Assembly (NCBI RefSeq): GCF_014217545.1
Contig: NZ_CP043178.1
Span: 1,612,001 to 1,676,000 of the forward strand
Origin: Pseudarthrobacter sp. NBSH8
Lineage (GTDB): Bacteria > Actinomycetota > Actinomycetes > Actinomycetales > Micrococcaceae
DNA: 64,000 bases
Direction: 5' to 3'
Shown here piece by piece: positions 49,395-57,528 of the stretch. The notes under the pieces were generated by a model. That model was not told the DNA's origin. It did not search any database and worked only from the letters and a program-made list of their open reading frames with translations. The first letter of the stretch is position 1. Each line of letters opens with the position of its first letter. Both the position numbers and the translations under genes were made by a program.

Positions 49395-50680
49395 GCGGCG
49401 GCTCCTTCGGTGGTTGCTACTGTGATTGCTTCGTGGTCGTCTGCTGCGACGGCACCGCTGTAATCGGCGTGACGCGGGTTTTCCCAGATGACAGTGGCGC
49501 CCATGCCCAAGCCTATGCACATGGTGGTGATCCCGTACCGGACGGAGGGGTCTTCTTCGAACTGCCGGGCAAGCTGGTTCATTAGCCTGACCCCGGAGGA
49601 GGCGAGGGGGTGGCCCACGGCGATGGCGCCGCCGTAGCGGTTGACCCGGGGGTCGTCGTCGGAAATTCCAAAGTGGTCCAGGAAACTCAGGACCTGCACG
49701 GCAAACGCCTCATTGATCTCGAAAAGTCCGATGTCCTCAATGCTGAGGCCGGCGTTCTTCAGGGCCTTTTCGGTGGCGGGCACGGGGCCGATGCCCATGA
49801 CCTCCGGTTCGACGCCGGCGTAGGCGTAGCTGACCAGCCGCATCTTGACTGGCAGGCCCAGTTCCGCAGCCACTTCCGAGGAAGCGAGGACGGCGGCCGT
49901 GGCGCCGTCGTTCAGGCCGGCCGCGTTGCCTGCCGTCACGCGGCCGTGGGCGCGGAACGGCGTCCGCAGGGCCGCCAGGTCCTCGAGCGTGGTGCCCGGG
50001 CGGGGCGGCTCATCGACGCTGTTCACCGTCCAGCCCTGTCCCGGCTTCAGGGTAGCGACCGGAACGAGGTCGGGCTGGATCTGGCCCTGTGCGTAGGCGG
50101 CTGCGAGTTTGTCCTGCGAGGCAATGGCGTAGGCGTCCGAGCGTTCCTTGGTTATGGCGGGAAAACGGTCGTGCAGGTTTTCGGCCGTGTTGCCCATGTT
50201 CAGGGCGGCGGGGTCAACCAGGCGCTCGGACATAAAACGCGGGTTTGGATCGGCGCCGGAGCCCATCGGGTGGTTGCCCATGTGCTCCACTCCGCCGGCG
50301 ATCACGACGTCGTAGGCACCGAAACCGATGCCGCTCGCCGTTGTGGTGACTGCGGTCATGGCGCCGGCGCACATGCGGTCGATGGCGAATCCGGGGACGG
50401 TGCGGGGGAGCCCTGCCAGAAGGGCGGCCGTGCGGCCGAGGGTCAGTCCCTGGTCGCCTGTCTGGGTGGTGGCGGCAACGGCGACTTCGTCGATCCGGGC
50501 CGGGGGCAGGGTGGGGTTGCGGCGCAGAAGTTCGCGGATGCACTTCACCATCAGGTCATCGGCACGGGTTCCGGCGTAGATGCCTTTCTCGCCGGCCCGG
50601 CCGAAGGGTGTGCGGACGCCGTCAACAAAAACGACGTCGCGGACAGTTCGCGGGGATCCGCTGCTTCCGTGGTGGCTCAC
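49391..50680 (-). CDS. fadA: Acetyl-CoA C-acyltransferase (3-ketoacyl-CoA thiolase)
   Basis: This 429-residue thiolase cleaves 3-ketoacyl-CoA in the last step of beta-oxidation. The acyl-accepting cysteine is in FAIDRMCAGAMTAV (about residue 98), NEAFAVQVLSF and GGAIAVGHPLASSG hold the active-site Asn and His, and TTMCIGLGMGATVIWENP has the second catalytic cysteine. The GTG start at 50680 has GATGAGGAG upstream. It heads the fadA-fadB operon. A perfect 16-base-arm palindrome lies 67-102 bases upstream and is the likely control site. Confidence 0.95.
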   Translation of the reverse strand: MSHHGSSGSPRTVRDVVFVDGVRTPFGRAGEKGIYAGTRADDLMVKCIRELLRRNPTLPPARIDEVAVAATTQTGDQGLTLGRTAALLAGLPRTVPGFAIDRMCAGAMTAVTTTASGIGFGAYDVVIAGGVEHMGNHPMGSGADPNPRFMSERLVDPAALNMGNTAENLHDRFPAITKERSDAYAIASQDKLAAAYAQGQIQPDLVPVATLKPGQGWTVNSVDEPPRPGTTLEDLAALRTPFRAHGRVTAGNAAGLNDGATAAVLASSEVAAELGLPVKMRLVSYAYAGVEPEVMGIGPVPATEKALKNAGLSIEDIGLFEINEAFAVQVLSFLDHFGISDDDPRVNRYGGAIAVGHPLASSGVRLMNQLARQFEEDPSVRYGITTMCIGLGMGATVIWENPRHADYSGAVAADDHEAITVATTEGAAA

Positions 50681-50746
50681 GTTTACTCCTCATCGAGACG
50701 TTGGCGCCGTCCGGAGGCCAACGGGCAGCGCTCGGCAGGACGGCAG

Positions 50747-50782
50747 TGCACACCATGTTACTCGTCAGTAACATGGTGTGCA
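50747..50782. promoter_or_regulatory. Perfect palindrome upstream of fadA, candidate TetR-type operator
   Basis: TGCACACCATGTTACT (50747-50762) is the exact reverse complement of 50767-50782, with CGTC between. The core GTTACT-N4-AGTAAC looks like a repressor dyad. No T-tract follows on either strand, so a terminator of the upstream RNase D gene is less likely. It lies 67 bases upstream of the fadA start. Confidence 0.7.
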
Positions 50783-50801
50783 AGGCTCGGTGAAGGGGCG
50801 T

Positions 50802-52130
50802 TTACTCCGGCGCCGCGGTTGCCTTGACTTCCTTGGACGGCAGCGGTTGCGGGTTGAGGAACGCGTCCGTAAGAAGCGGTGCCACCACGCCGATCTGCCA
50901 TTCGCGGGCACCGAGGGTGCGCAGGTCAGCGGACACTGCTTGTTCGGTAATGTCCGACGGCGGACGCCACGCCACGCGGCGCAGGAAGTCCGGCGTCAGC
51001 AGGTTCTCCACGGGAAGGTTCAGTTCCTCCGCCTTCGCCTGCAGCAGGGGGCGGGCAGTGGACAGGCGTGCCGCGGCCTCGGGGTCGCGATCGGACCACA
51101 CCCGCGGCGGGGGCGGTGCGTTGGTTGGCAGGTGCAGCGGCGGGAGGTCCTGAAGGTCGCGGGCAGCGGCGATGCACCGGAGCCACCGGGGTGCCTCACG
51201 CTGAGCCGCACGGCCGTGGAAGCCCTTGGTGCCGAGCAGCTGGGGAACGGTGGACGGCATGGCTTTGGCGGCGGACACCAGTGCGGAATCGGGGATCAGC
51301 CGGCCCGGCGCCACATCGCGCTTCTGTGCCAGGGAATCGCGCTCCAGCCACATTTCGCGGACGGCCGCCAGCTGGCGCCGGTCGCGGATCTGGTGCAGGC
51401 CCGATGTCTTGCGCCACGGGTCAACCCGGGGCGGGGCCACTCCGGCGGCAAGGATCGCGGCAAATTCCTGCTCTGCGTAGTCCAGCTTGCCGTCGGCCTG
51501 CAGCAGCTCGATGAGTTCTTCGCGCAGGTCGGTCAGGACTTCCACGTCCAGGGCGGCGTAGCGCAGCCATGGCTCGGGGAGGGGTCGGGTGGACCAGTCT
51601 GCGGCCGAATGTTCCTTCGCCAGGCCAAAGCCGAGCAGTTGTTCGATAACGGCGGCCAGGCCAACTCGGGGCAGTCCGGCCAGCCGGGCAGCGAGTTCCG
51701 TGTCAAAGAGCCTGTCCGGCCACATGCCCAGCTCGAGCAGGCAGGGCAGGTCCTGGCTGGCTGCGTGCAGGATCCATTCCACCCCCTGTAGCGCATCGTT
51801 GATGATGGACAGGTTCTCGAACGGTTCAGGATCGATCAGCCAGGTGCCGGAGCCTTCGCGCCGGATCTGCACCAGGAACGCGCGCTGGCCGTACCGGAAT
51901 CCCGAGGCCCGTTCTGCGTCAACCCCTGCGGGACCTGTTCCGGCGGCGATGGCTGCCGCACACCGCTCCAGGCCGGACTGCGATTCGATAACCAGCGGCA
52001 CGCCGTCGCGCGGTGCATTGAGGTCAATGACTACGGGGACCTGGCTATCGAAGCCTTCCACCGTGATGTGGGGAGTCGTATCAGCAGCCGGAGCGCCGGC
52101 CGTGGTGTTTTCCGGAATATGAGGGGTCAT
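50802..52130 (-). CDS. rnd: Ribonuclease D-like 3'-5' exonuclease with HRDC domain
   Basis: This 442-residue protein has the DEDD exonuclease motifs: GVDAERASGFRYG (Asp and Glu, about 68-80), ILHAASQDLPCLLELG (Asp, about 127-142) and YAALDVEVLTDL (Tyr and Asp, about 207-218). An HRDC nucleic-acid-binding domain follows (IRDRRQLAAVREMWLERD region). It should trim structured RNAs such as tRNA precursors. The first 20 residues are low complexity. The ATG at 52130 is close to the DUF3000 gene, its usual actinobacterial neighbour, which lies upstream on the same strand. Confidence 0.9.
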   Translation of the reverse strand: MTPHIPENTTAGAPAADTTPHITVEGFDSQVPVVIDLNAPRDGVPLVIESQSGLERCAAAIAAGTGPAGVDAERASGFRYGQRAFLVQIRREGSGTWLIDPEPFENLSIINDALQGVEWILHAASQDLPCLLELGMWPDRLFDTELAARLAGLPRVGLAAVIEQLLGFGLAKEHSAADWSTRPLPEPWLRYAALDVEVLTDLREELIELLQADGKLDYAEQEFAAILAAGVAPPRVDPWRKTSGLHQIRDRRQLAAVREMWLERDSLAQKRDVAPGRLIPDSALVSAAKAMPSTVPQLLGTKGFHGRAAQREAPRWLRCIAAARDLQDLPPLHLPTNAPPPPRVWSDRDPEAAARLSTARPLLQAKAEELNLPVENLLTPDFLRRVAWRPPSDITEQAVSADLRTLGAREWQIGVVAPLLTDAFLNPQPLPSKEVKATAAPE

Positions 52131-52161
52131 GATGCCTTCAGTTTACCGACAAGGGACAGCC

Positions 52162-52812
52162 CTAGTTCCGGCGCCGGCGCGGAAGGGCCTCGACGCCGTC
52201 GGGCAGAGGGGGGAGGCCGGCGAACGTGCAGACCATGTCGGACCACGCCTCCAGATGGGCAGTGACGTCCGAAGACGCCGGAGTCCAGGAGGCGCGCAGC
52301 TCGATATCGATCGACCCGGGCCGGCCGGAAAGTGTTCCAAAGCTCTCCGAGAGGACCCGCGTGGCGGTCCCGCCGGCCGCCCGGTACGGGGCCTCGTGAT
52401 TCTCCAGGGCCTCCACCAGCCAGGTCCAGGCGACGGTCCCCAGCATTTCGTCGTTGCCCATTTCGGGCTCAAGTTGGGCCCGGATGTAGGTGACAATCCG
52501 GAATTCGCCGTCCCAGACTGCTGAGCCGTCGGGGTCGTGCAGCAGGATGAATCGGCCAGTGGCCAGCTCGGTGTCGTCGTCGTCCTCGGTGCCGGACGCC
52601 GCGGCCAGGGCCATGGCGGCAGGTCCGTGGACGGGCGTGGTGCCGCTGCCCGCTCCGGATGCCATGACTTCTGCCCCGAGTGCCACTGCGAACGGTGCCA
52701 GGCGCGCCGGGGCGGGAATTTCCGCCAGGCGCAGCTCACCCCGGCATTGGGCCTTCCTGAGGGTTCCCAAGGCGTGGAGAAATTCCTGGGGAACCTGGGC
52801 TAGTGCGTTCAC
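52162..52812 (-). CDS. DUF3000 domain-containing protein
   Basis: This 216-residue protein matches DUF3000, whose marks here are LAQVPQEFLHALGTLRKAQC at the N-terminus, EIPAPARLAPFAVAL, and GRFILLHDPDGSAVWDGEFR in the middle. DUF3000 genes sit immediately upstream of the RNase D-like gene in most actinobacteria, as here (31-base gap), but the function is unknown. It starts with GTG at 52812. The C-terminus ends in a basic RRRRN tail. The protein is probably soluble. Confidence 0.88.
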   Translation of the reverse strand: MNALAQVPQEFLHALGTLRKAQCRGELRLAEIPAPARLAPFAVALGAEVMASGAGSGTTPVHGPAAMALAAASGTEDDDDTELATGRFILLHDPDGSAVWDGEFRIVTYIRAQLEPEMGNDEMLGTVAWTWLVEALENHEAPYRAAGGTATRVLSESFGTLSGRPGSIDIELRASWTPASSDVTAHLEAWSDMVCTFAGLPPLPDGVEALPRRRRN

Positions 52813-52873
52813 CTTCGCAGATTACGCAACAGCAGGGGGCTCGCAGTGCAGGCTCGCCGTGGGCCGGTCCATG

Positions 52874-53998
52874 CTATCCGGCTTCCGTGCCCGCGTGGTG
52901 GGCCGCAAGTTCCCGTCGGATCGCGGCCACAAAGGCGTCGACATCGTCTTCACTCGTGTCGAAGGAGCACATCCAACGGACCTCGCGGGCGGCTTCATCC
53001 CAGTCGTAGAACCGGAAGGACTCCCGCAGCCGGTCAGCTACTCCGGCAGGCAGGACGGCAAACACGCCGTTGGACTCCGTCTTCTGCGTGGGATCCACGC
53101 CCTCGATTGTGTCCACCGCGGTGCGGAGGCGGGCGGCCATGGCGTTGGCGTGCGACGCCGAACGGAGCCACAGGTCGCCTTCCAGCAGGGCTATGAACTG
53201 GGCGGACAGGAAGCGCATTTTGGAGGCAAGCTGCATGTTCATCTTGCGCAGGAATATCAGGCCGTGGGCCGCTTCGGGGTTCAGGGCAACCACCACTTCG
53301 CCGTACAGCAGTCCGTTCTTGGTGCCGCCGAAGGAGAGGATGTCCACGCCGGCGTCGCGCGTGAAAGCCCGCAGCGGCACGTTCAGGTGCGCAGCGGCGT
53401 TCGCCAGCCGGGCGCCGTCCATATGCAGTTTCATGCCTTTGGCGTGTGCATGATCGGCGATCGCCCGGACTTCATCCGGGGTGTAGCACGTGCCGAGCTC
53501 GGTGGTCTGGGTGATGGACACGGCAAGCGGCTGCGCCCGGTGTTCATCGCCCCAGCCCCACGCCTCGCGGTCAATCAGCTTCGGTGTCAGCTTGCCGTCG
53601 GGGGTGGGGACATGCAGGAGTTTGATGCCGCCGATCCGTTCCGGAGCACCGTTTTCGTCCATGTTGATATGCGCCGTCGAAGCGCACACCACAGCACCCC
53701 AGCGCGGGAGCAGCGACTGCAGGGACAGCACGTTGGCCCCCGTGCCGTTGAACACGGGGAAACATTCGATGCCGGGGCCGAAGTGCTCCTCCATCAGACC
53801 CTGCAGCCGGGCCGTGTAGTCGTCTTCGCCGTAGGAGACCTGGTGGCCCTCGTTGGCGGCCGCGAGAGCGGCCAGGACCTCGGGGTGCACACCGGAGTAG
53901 TTGTCCGATGCGAAACCGCGGACGGACGCGTCATGCAGCCGGGCTGCGGGAATTTCAAGCCGGGGGGCGGCATCTGCCGTTGTCATTGCTTTGCTCAC
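52874..53998 (-). CDS. Low-specificity L-threonine aldolase (PLP-dependent)
   Basis: This 374-residue fold-type I PLP enzyme belongs to the beta-eliminating lyase/threonine aldolase family, which splits L-threonine or L-allo-threonine to glycine and acetaldehyde. FASDNYSGVHPEVLAAL (from about 29) and FPVFNGTGANVLSLQ (about 80-94) fit the family. The PLP lysine is in ILSFGGTKNGLLYGE, and KLHMDGARLANAA holds the Asp that contacts the cofactor ring. The GTG start at 53998 could instead be the ATG at 53986. It lies alone between DUF3000 and an SDR gene on the same strand. Confidence 0.92.
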   Translation of the reverse strand: MSKAMTTADAAPRLEIPAARLHDASVRGFASDNYSGVHPEVLAALAAANEGHQVSYGEDDYTARLQGLMEEHFGPGIECFPVFNGTGANVLSLQSLLPRWGAVVCASTAHINMDENGAPERIGGIKLLHVPTPDGKLTPKLIDREAWGWGDEHRAQPLAVSITQTTELGTCYTPDEVRAIADHAHAKGMKLHMDGARLANAAAHLNVPLRAFTRDAGVDILSFGGTKNGLLYGEVVVALNPEAAHGLIFLRKMNMQLASKMRFLSAQFIALLEGDLWLRSASHANAMAARLRTAVDTIEGVDPTQKTESNGVFAVLPAGVADRLRESFRFYDWDEAAREVRWMCSFDTSEDDVDAFVAAIRRELAAHHAGTEAG

Positions 53999-54076
53999 GT
54001 TCTCAGTCTAGGGAGGTCGGGTCCGGCCGGTCAGGCGCCAGTATGCAGAGGGGAGTTGCGGTCAGGGATTTTGCGG

Positions 54077-54838
54077 TCACGGGGTAAGGAGCAGGCGCCG
54101 GCCGTTCAGCTCGGCTGCCGGGCGGCTGAACAGTCCGACGACGGCGGCGGCCAGGTCCACGACGTCGGTGGCACCGGGGAACGTCCGTTCCGGGTGCGCC
54201 GTCCGGAGTTCCGCGTCCACCAGCGCTTTCACCACCAGGACGACGGCGGCGCCGCGCAAGGCGGTGCCGTCATCCGCGGCCCCGCGGCCCAGTCCCTCCG
54301 CCATCGCAAGCGTCCAGGTCTCGGCGGCGGCCTTCGCCGCCACGTAGCTGGCCGTCGTGGCAGTGGGCTTGTCCACCGCGGTGGAGGACACCATGGCAAA
54401 CCGTCCGGTTCCGGCGGCGGCCAGGTCGGCGTAGAAGGCCCGGGAGACGTTCCTGAGCGTGGTGATGGCGCCGCGCTCCAGGAAGTCCCAGTCGGCGTCG
54501 CTCTGGTCCGTGATGCCCTTGGCACCACGCCAGCCGCCCACGAGGTGGATGACTCCGTCCATCGCTCCGGCGGTGCCCGCCAGGGCCGTCCGGAGGCCCT
54601 GGACGTCAGCGGGATCCGCGAGATCGCACACCAGGGGAGTGACGCCGTCGCCCGCTTTTGTTGCGGCGGCATCGATGCGCGTCCTGTCCGAGCCGACCGT
54701 GAAGACCCGGAACCCCGCCTGGCGCAGGGCCCGGGCCACCGCGATCCCGGACGGTCCGCTACCGCCGGTGACCAGGACGTTCAGCCCTGGGGTAAGGTCC
54801 GGAGCACGGACAACGCGCGGGCCGCCGGGTTCGCTCAC
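54077..54838 (-). CDS. SDR family oxidoreductase
   Basis: This 253-residue short-chain dehydrogenase has the NAD(P)-binding glycine motif VLVTGGSGPSGIAVARAL (about 20-37), the DLADPADV acidic segment, and a catalytic region with MVSSTAVDKP and SYVAAKAAAETW (Tyr and Lys of YxxxK). The substrate is unknown. The GTG start overlaps the stop of the DUF6421 gene (GTGA), so the two are cotranscribed and coupled. This SDR/DUF6421 pair occurs in other actinobacteria too, which suggests one pathway, but none is known to me. Confidence 0.88.
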   Translation of the reverse strand: MSEPGGPRVVRAPDLTPGLNVLVTGGSGPSGIAVARALRQAGFRVFTVGSDRTRIDAAATKAGDGVTPLVCDLADPADVQGLRTALAGTAGAMDGVIHLVGGWRGAKGITDQSDADWDFLERGAITTLRNVSRAFYADLAAAGTGRFAMVSSTAVDKPTATTASYVAAKAAAETWTLAMAEGLGRGAADDGTALRGAAVVLVVKALVDAELRTAHPERTFPGATDVVDLAAAVVGLFSRPAAELNGRRLLLTP

Positions 54839-56202
54839 AGCGCGGACGCTCCGGTAATGCCGGCAGTGGATTCGATGACCGGTCGCATTTTCTTCTCCAA
54901 GGCTTCGTAGAACATGGACAGCGGAAATTCGTCATCCAGCACCTGGTCCGTCAGGCCACGCGGCGGACCGGCAACCGGAAGCGCGTCGGGACCCTTGGCC
55001 CAGATTGATGCAGGGTTGGGCGTGACTGTGGCGGAGATCAGCTGGTACGCGGCAAGCCAATGGGCCATCTTTGGCCGGTCAATGGAGCGCCAGTAGAGCT
55101 CGTCGATCGAGGCGCCGAGGGCGATCACCGCGTCCGCCACCAGGTCCCAGTCGATGCTGAGCCGGCTGTCGGTCCAGTGCAGGGCGTGGTGCTGGTGCAG
55201 CCAGGCGAAGAGCAGCTGCCCGCCGAGGCCGTCGTAGTTGCGCACCCGGTTGCCGGTGATCGCGAAGCGGAAGATCCGGTCGAAGATGATGGCGTACTGC
55301 ACCAGTTTCGCGTGCCGGCGTGCTTCCGGCTCGGCGTCTTCGTCGTGTTCGATCCTGACCGATTCGCGGAAGGCTGTGAGATCGCAGCGAAGTTCTTCGA
55401 GCGAGTACAGGAAGTAGGGCATCCGCTGCTTGATCATGAACGGGTCAAAGGGCAGGTCGCCGCGCATGTGGGTCCGGTCATGGATCAGGTCCCACATCAC
55501 AAACGTGGCCTCGGTCAGTTCCTGGTCGGCCAGGAGTTCCGCGGCGCCCGCGGGCAGGTCCAGGGAGGTGATGTCCGCGGCCGCGCGCAGGACCCTCCGG
55601 AAGCGGGCAGCTTCGCGGTCCGCAAAAATGGCGCCCCAGGTGAACATGGGTGTTTCCCGGACGGCCACGGTTTCGGGGAACAGCACCGCCGAGTTGGTGT
55701 CATAGCCGCGGGTGAAGTCCAGGAACCTAATCGGCACAAACAGCTTGTTGGAATAGTCCCCTGCCTCAAGGCCGGCCACAAAATCGGGCCAGATGACCTC
55801 GATCAGCACGGCCTCCACCAGCCGGCTGGTGCTTCCGTTCTGGGTGTACATGGGGAAGATGACCACATGCTGCAGGCCATCCCGGCGCTGCTGTTGGGGC
55901 TGGAACGCCAGCAGCGACGCCAGGAAGTCCGGCACACCGAAGCCCGTTTTGGCCCACGCTTGGAAATCAGCGACGACGGCGTCAAGGTAGGCCGCGTCAT
56001 GCGGGAACAGCGGTGCCAGTTCGGTGAGCGACTCTGTAATCTCGGCAACTTCGGCCGCTGCGGCTGGGTGGTGGCCCGCGTCGGGTACGGAGCCGTCCTG
56101 GATCTGCAGCTCCTGCAGGGACTCGGCGGCGCTCCGAAGGCGGAGCCAGGCGGGATTTTCGGCGGTGATCCTCGGTGGGGCGCCGGTCACGGTGACGGTC
56201 AT
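54835..56202 (-). CDS. DUF6421 family protein
   Basis: This 455-residue protein matches DUF6421, an actinobacterial family of unknown function. Notable stretches are VVIFPMYTQNGSTSRLVEAV (about 130-149), FDPFMIKQRMPYFLYSLEEL and FVMWDLIHDRTHMRGDLPF. The last has a HDRTH pattern that could be a metal site. I chose the ATG at 56202 with AGAAAGG upstream; the frame opens 18 codons further without family similarity. It is followed, with overlap, by the SDR gene. No membrane segments are evident. Confidence 0.85.
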   Translation of the reverse strand: MTVTVTGAPPRITAENPAWLRLRSAAESLQELQIQDGSVPDAGHHPAAAAEVAEITESLTELAPLFPHDAAYLDAVVADFQAWAKTGFGVPDFLASLLAFQPQQQRRDGLQHVVIFPMYTQNGSTSRLVEAVLIEVIWPDFVAGLEAGDYSNKLFVPIRFLDFTRGYDTNSAVLFPETVAVRETPMFTWGAIFADREAARFRRVLRAAADITSLDLPAGAAELLADQELTEATFVMWDLIHDRTHMRGDLPFDPFMIKQRMPYFLYSLEELRCDLTAFRESVRIEHDEDAEPEARRHAKLVQYAIIFDRIFRFAITGNRVRNYDGLGGQLLFAWLHQHHALHWTDSRLSIDWDLVADAVIALGASIDELYWRSIDRPKMAHWLAAYQLISATVTPNPASIWAKGPDALPVAGPPRGLTDQVLDDEFPLSMFYEALEKKMRPVIESTAGITGASAL

Positions 56203-56356
56203 GGTGCGACTGCCTTTCTCATTGCTTGGGGCATCTACGGTGAGCGTAGCAAGCAACCAGAGTCCCTAACTCAAATAGAGCCTGAGCATAAGAGACTCTC
56301 GGGCTCGAGGCGCCCCGTGGGTCCGCCAGACATAGGCCGAACCACGGCTGGCGGAC

Positions 56357-56866
56357 TCAGGACTCCGTGGATTCTTCCCCGGCACCCCCGCGCGGCACCA
56401 GCTTCAGGGACGCCGAATTAATGCAAAAGCGCTGGTCCGTGGGCGTTCCGTAGCCCTCGCCTTCAAACACGTGGCCCAGGTGGGAGTCACAGTTCCCGCA
56501 CCGGACCTCCACCCGCTTCATACCGAGCGTACGGTCGTGGATGTAGCGGACGGTGCCTTTGGCGAGCGGTGCCCAGAACGACGGCCAGCCGCAATGCGAG
56601 TCGAATTTTTCGTTGCTCCTGAAGAGCTCGGTTCCACAGGCGCGGCATTGGTAGACACCCTCCGTATGGGTGTCCACATACTCTCCCGTAAAGGGGCGCT
56701 CCGTACCCGCCTGCCGCAGCACGTGATACTCCTCCGGCGTGAGTTCCTGCCGCCACTCGGCGTCGGATTTCCGGTATGCAGGTTCCGCAGCGACTCCGTC
56801 GGCGGCCGGATCCGGGACCGAATCCGTGGCCTTGTTGTCGAATATGTTCTTACCAAAGATGCTCAT
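56357..56866 (-). CDS. msrB: Peptide-methionine (R)-S-oxide reductase
   Basis: This 169-residue enzyme repairs methionine-R-sulfoxide in proteins. Zinc is held by two CxxC pairs, VYQCRACGTELF and VRCGNCDSHLGHV, and the catalytic cysteine is in QRFCINSASLKL. The substrate pocket HCGWPSFWAPL is also present. The N-terminal 30 residues precede the family start (WRQELTPEEYHVLR) and may be disordered. It is on the same strand as the following hypothetical gene's neighbour at 56880, 13 bases downstream of that gene, so the two are probably cotranscribed. Confidence 0.95.
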   Translation of the reverse strand: MSIFGKNIFDNKATDSVPDPAADGVAAEPAYRKSDAEWRQELTPEEYHVLRQAGTERPFTGEYVDTHTEGVYQCRACGTELFRSNEKFDSHCGWPSFWAPLAKGTVRYIHDRTLGMKRVEVRCGNCDSHLGHVFEGEGYGTPTDQRFCINSASLKLVPRGGAGEESTES

Positions 56867-56879
56867 ATCAGCTCAACGC

Positions 56880-57371
56880 TCAGGAGTCGCCGATAAATCC
56901 CGAACCGGCGTACAGGTGGAGCACGGGGAGCCCTAGCTGGTCCTGGGCCTTGTTGGCCCAGTCCGTGTGGAACGTATCCGCCACTGCGTGCGGACGGGTG
57001 ACCACCACCGCCTGGGCTGCGCCAAGCTCCTTGACCTTGGCCACGAGGCCGTTGACGGCTCCACCGTCCACCACCTCGCCTGTGACTCCTGCGCCCAGCC
57101 CCGCCAGGGCAGCCAGCGAGACGGCCAGCGTCTCCGCAGCCTCTGCCCGTTCAGCGGAGGGGTCCGGGGCGTGGGCGGTCAGTTCGCGGAACGCTTTAGC
57201 GACGTCCAGCAGGGAGAGATTTTCGAGAAAATCCACCAGCAGATGCCGTTCAGTGTTTCCCGGAACCAGCAGGACAAGGGGCGTGTCCTGCCCGTCCACC
57301 AGTCGTTCTATGTTGACGCGGTCGTCCGCGCCTAGGGGTTCTTCGGTCAGGATGACGATTGGATCGCTCAT
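56880..57371 (-). CDS. Conserved hypothetical protein, possible Rossmann-like/USP-like fold
   Basis: I do not recognise a named domain in this 163-residue protein. It has alternating strands and helices: PIVILTEEPLG, PLVLLVPGNTERHLLVDFL, then a long Ala/Glu-rich helix (ELTAHAPDPSAERAEAAETL), AAQAVVVTRPHAVAD and GLPVLHLYAGSGF. This alpha/beta layout resembles universal-stress-type proteins, and it may bind nucleotides, but no ATP motif is clear. The ATG is at 57371. It lies 13 bases upstream of msrB on the same strand, which hints at a stress-related role; that is inference. Confidence 0.8.
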   Translation of the reverse strand: MSDPIVILTEEPLGADDRVNIERLVDGQDTPLVLLVPGNTERHLLVDFLENLSLLDVAKAFRELTAHAPDPSAERAEAAETLAVSLAALAGLGAGVTGEVVDGGAVNGLVAKVKELGAAQAVVVTRPHAVADTFHTDWANKAQDQLGLPVLHLYAGSGFIGDS

Positions 57372-57528
57372 GGCATCAGCCTAGTCGTGCGTACCGGCGC
57401 CTGCATCCATTTGGGGCCGCATGGTGGTTGTGGTCTTATACGCGCGGAGTCCTCGGGGCCGGCAGAATTCCGGCGCCACGGGCCGGACGGAATATGGTCA
57501 ACCCGCCTGCGGCAGTAAGAATGGTTCC

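Noticed and set aside
52490..54910. 806-residue plus-strand open frame across DUF3000, threonine aldolase and SDR genes
   Set aside because: It spans three minus-strand genes with strong family motifs, so it is a long GC-driven shadow.
57421..57528. Upstream extension of the alpha/beta hydrolase
   Set aside because: No protein-like pattern before the hydrophobic anchor; ATG 57529 fits better.
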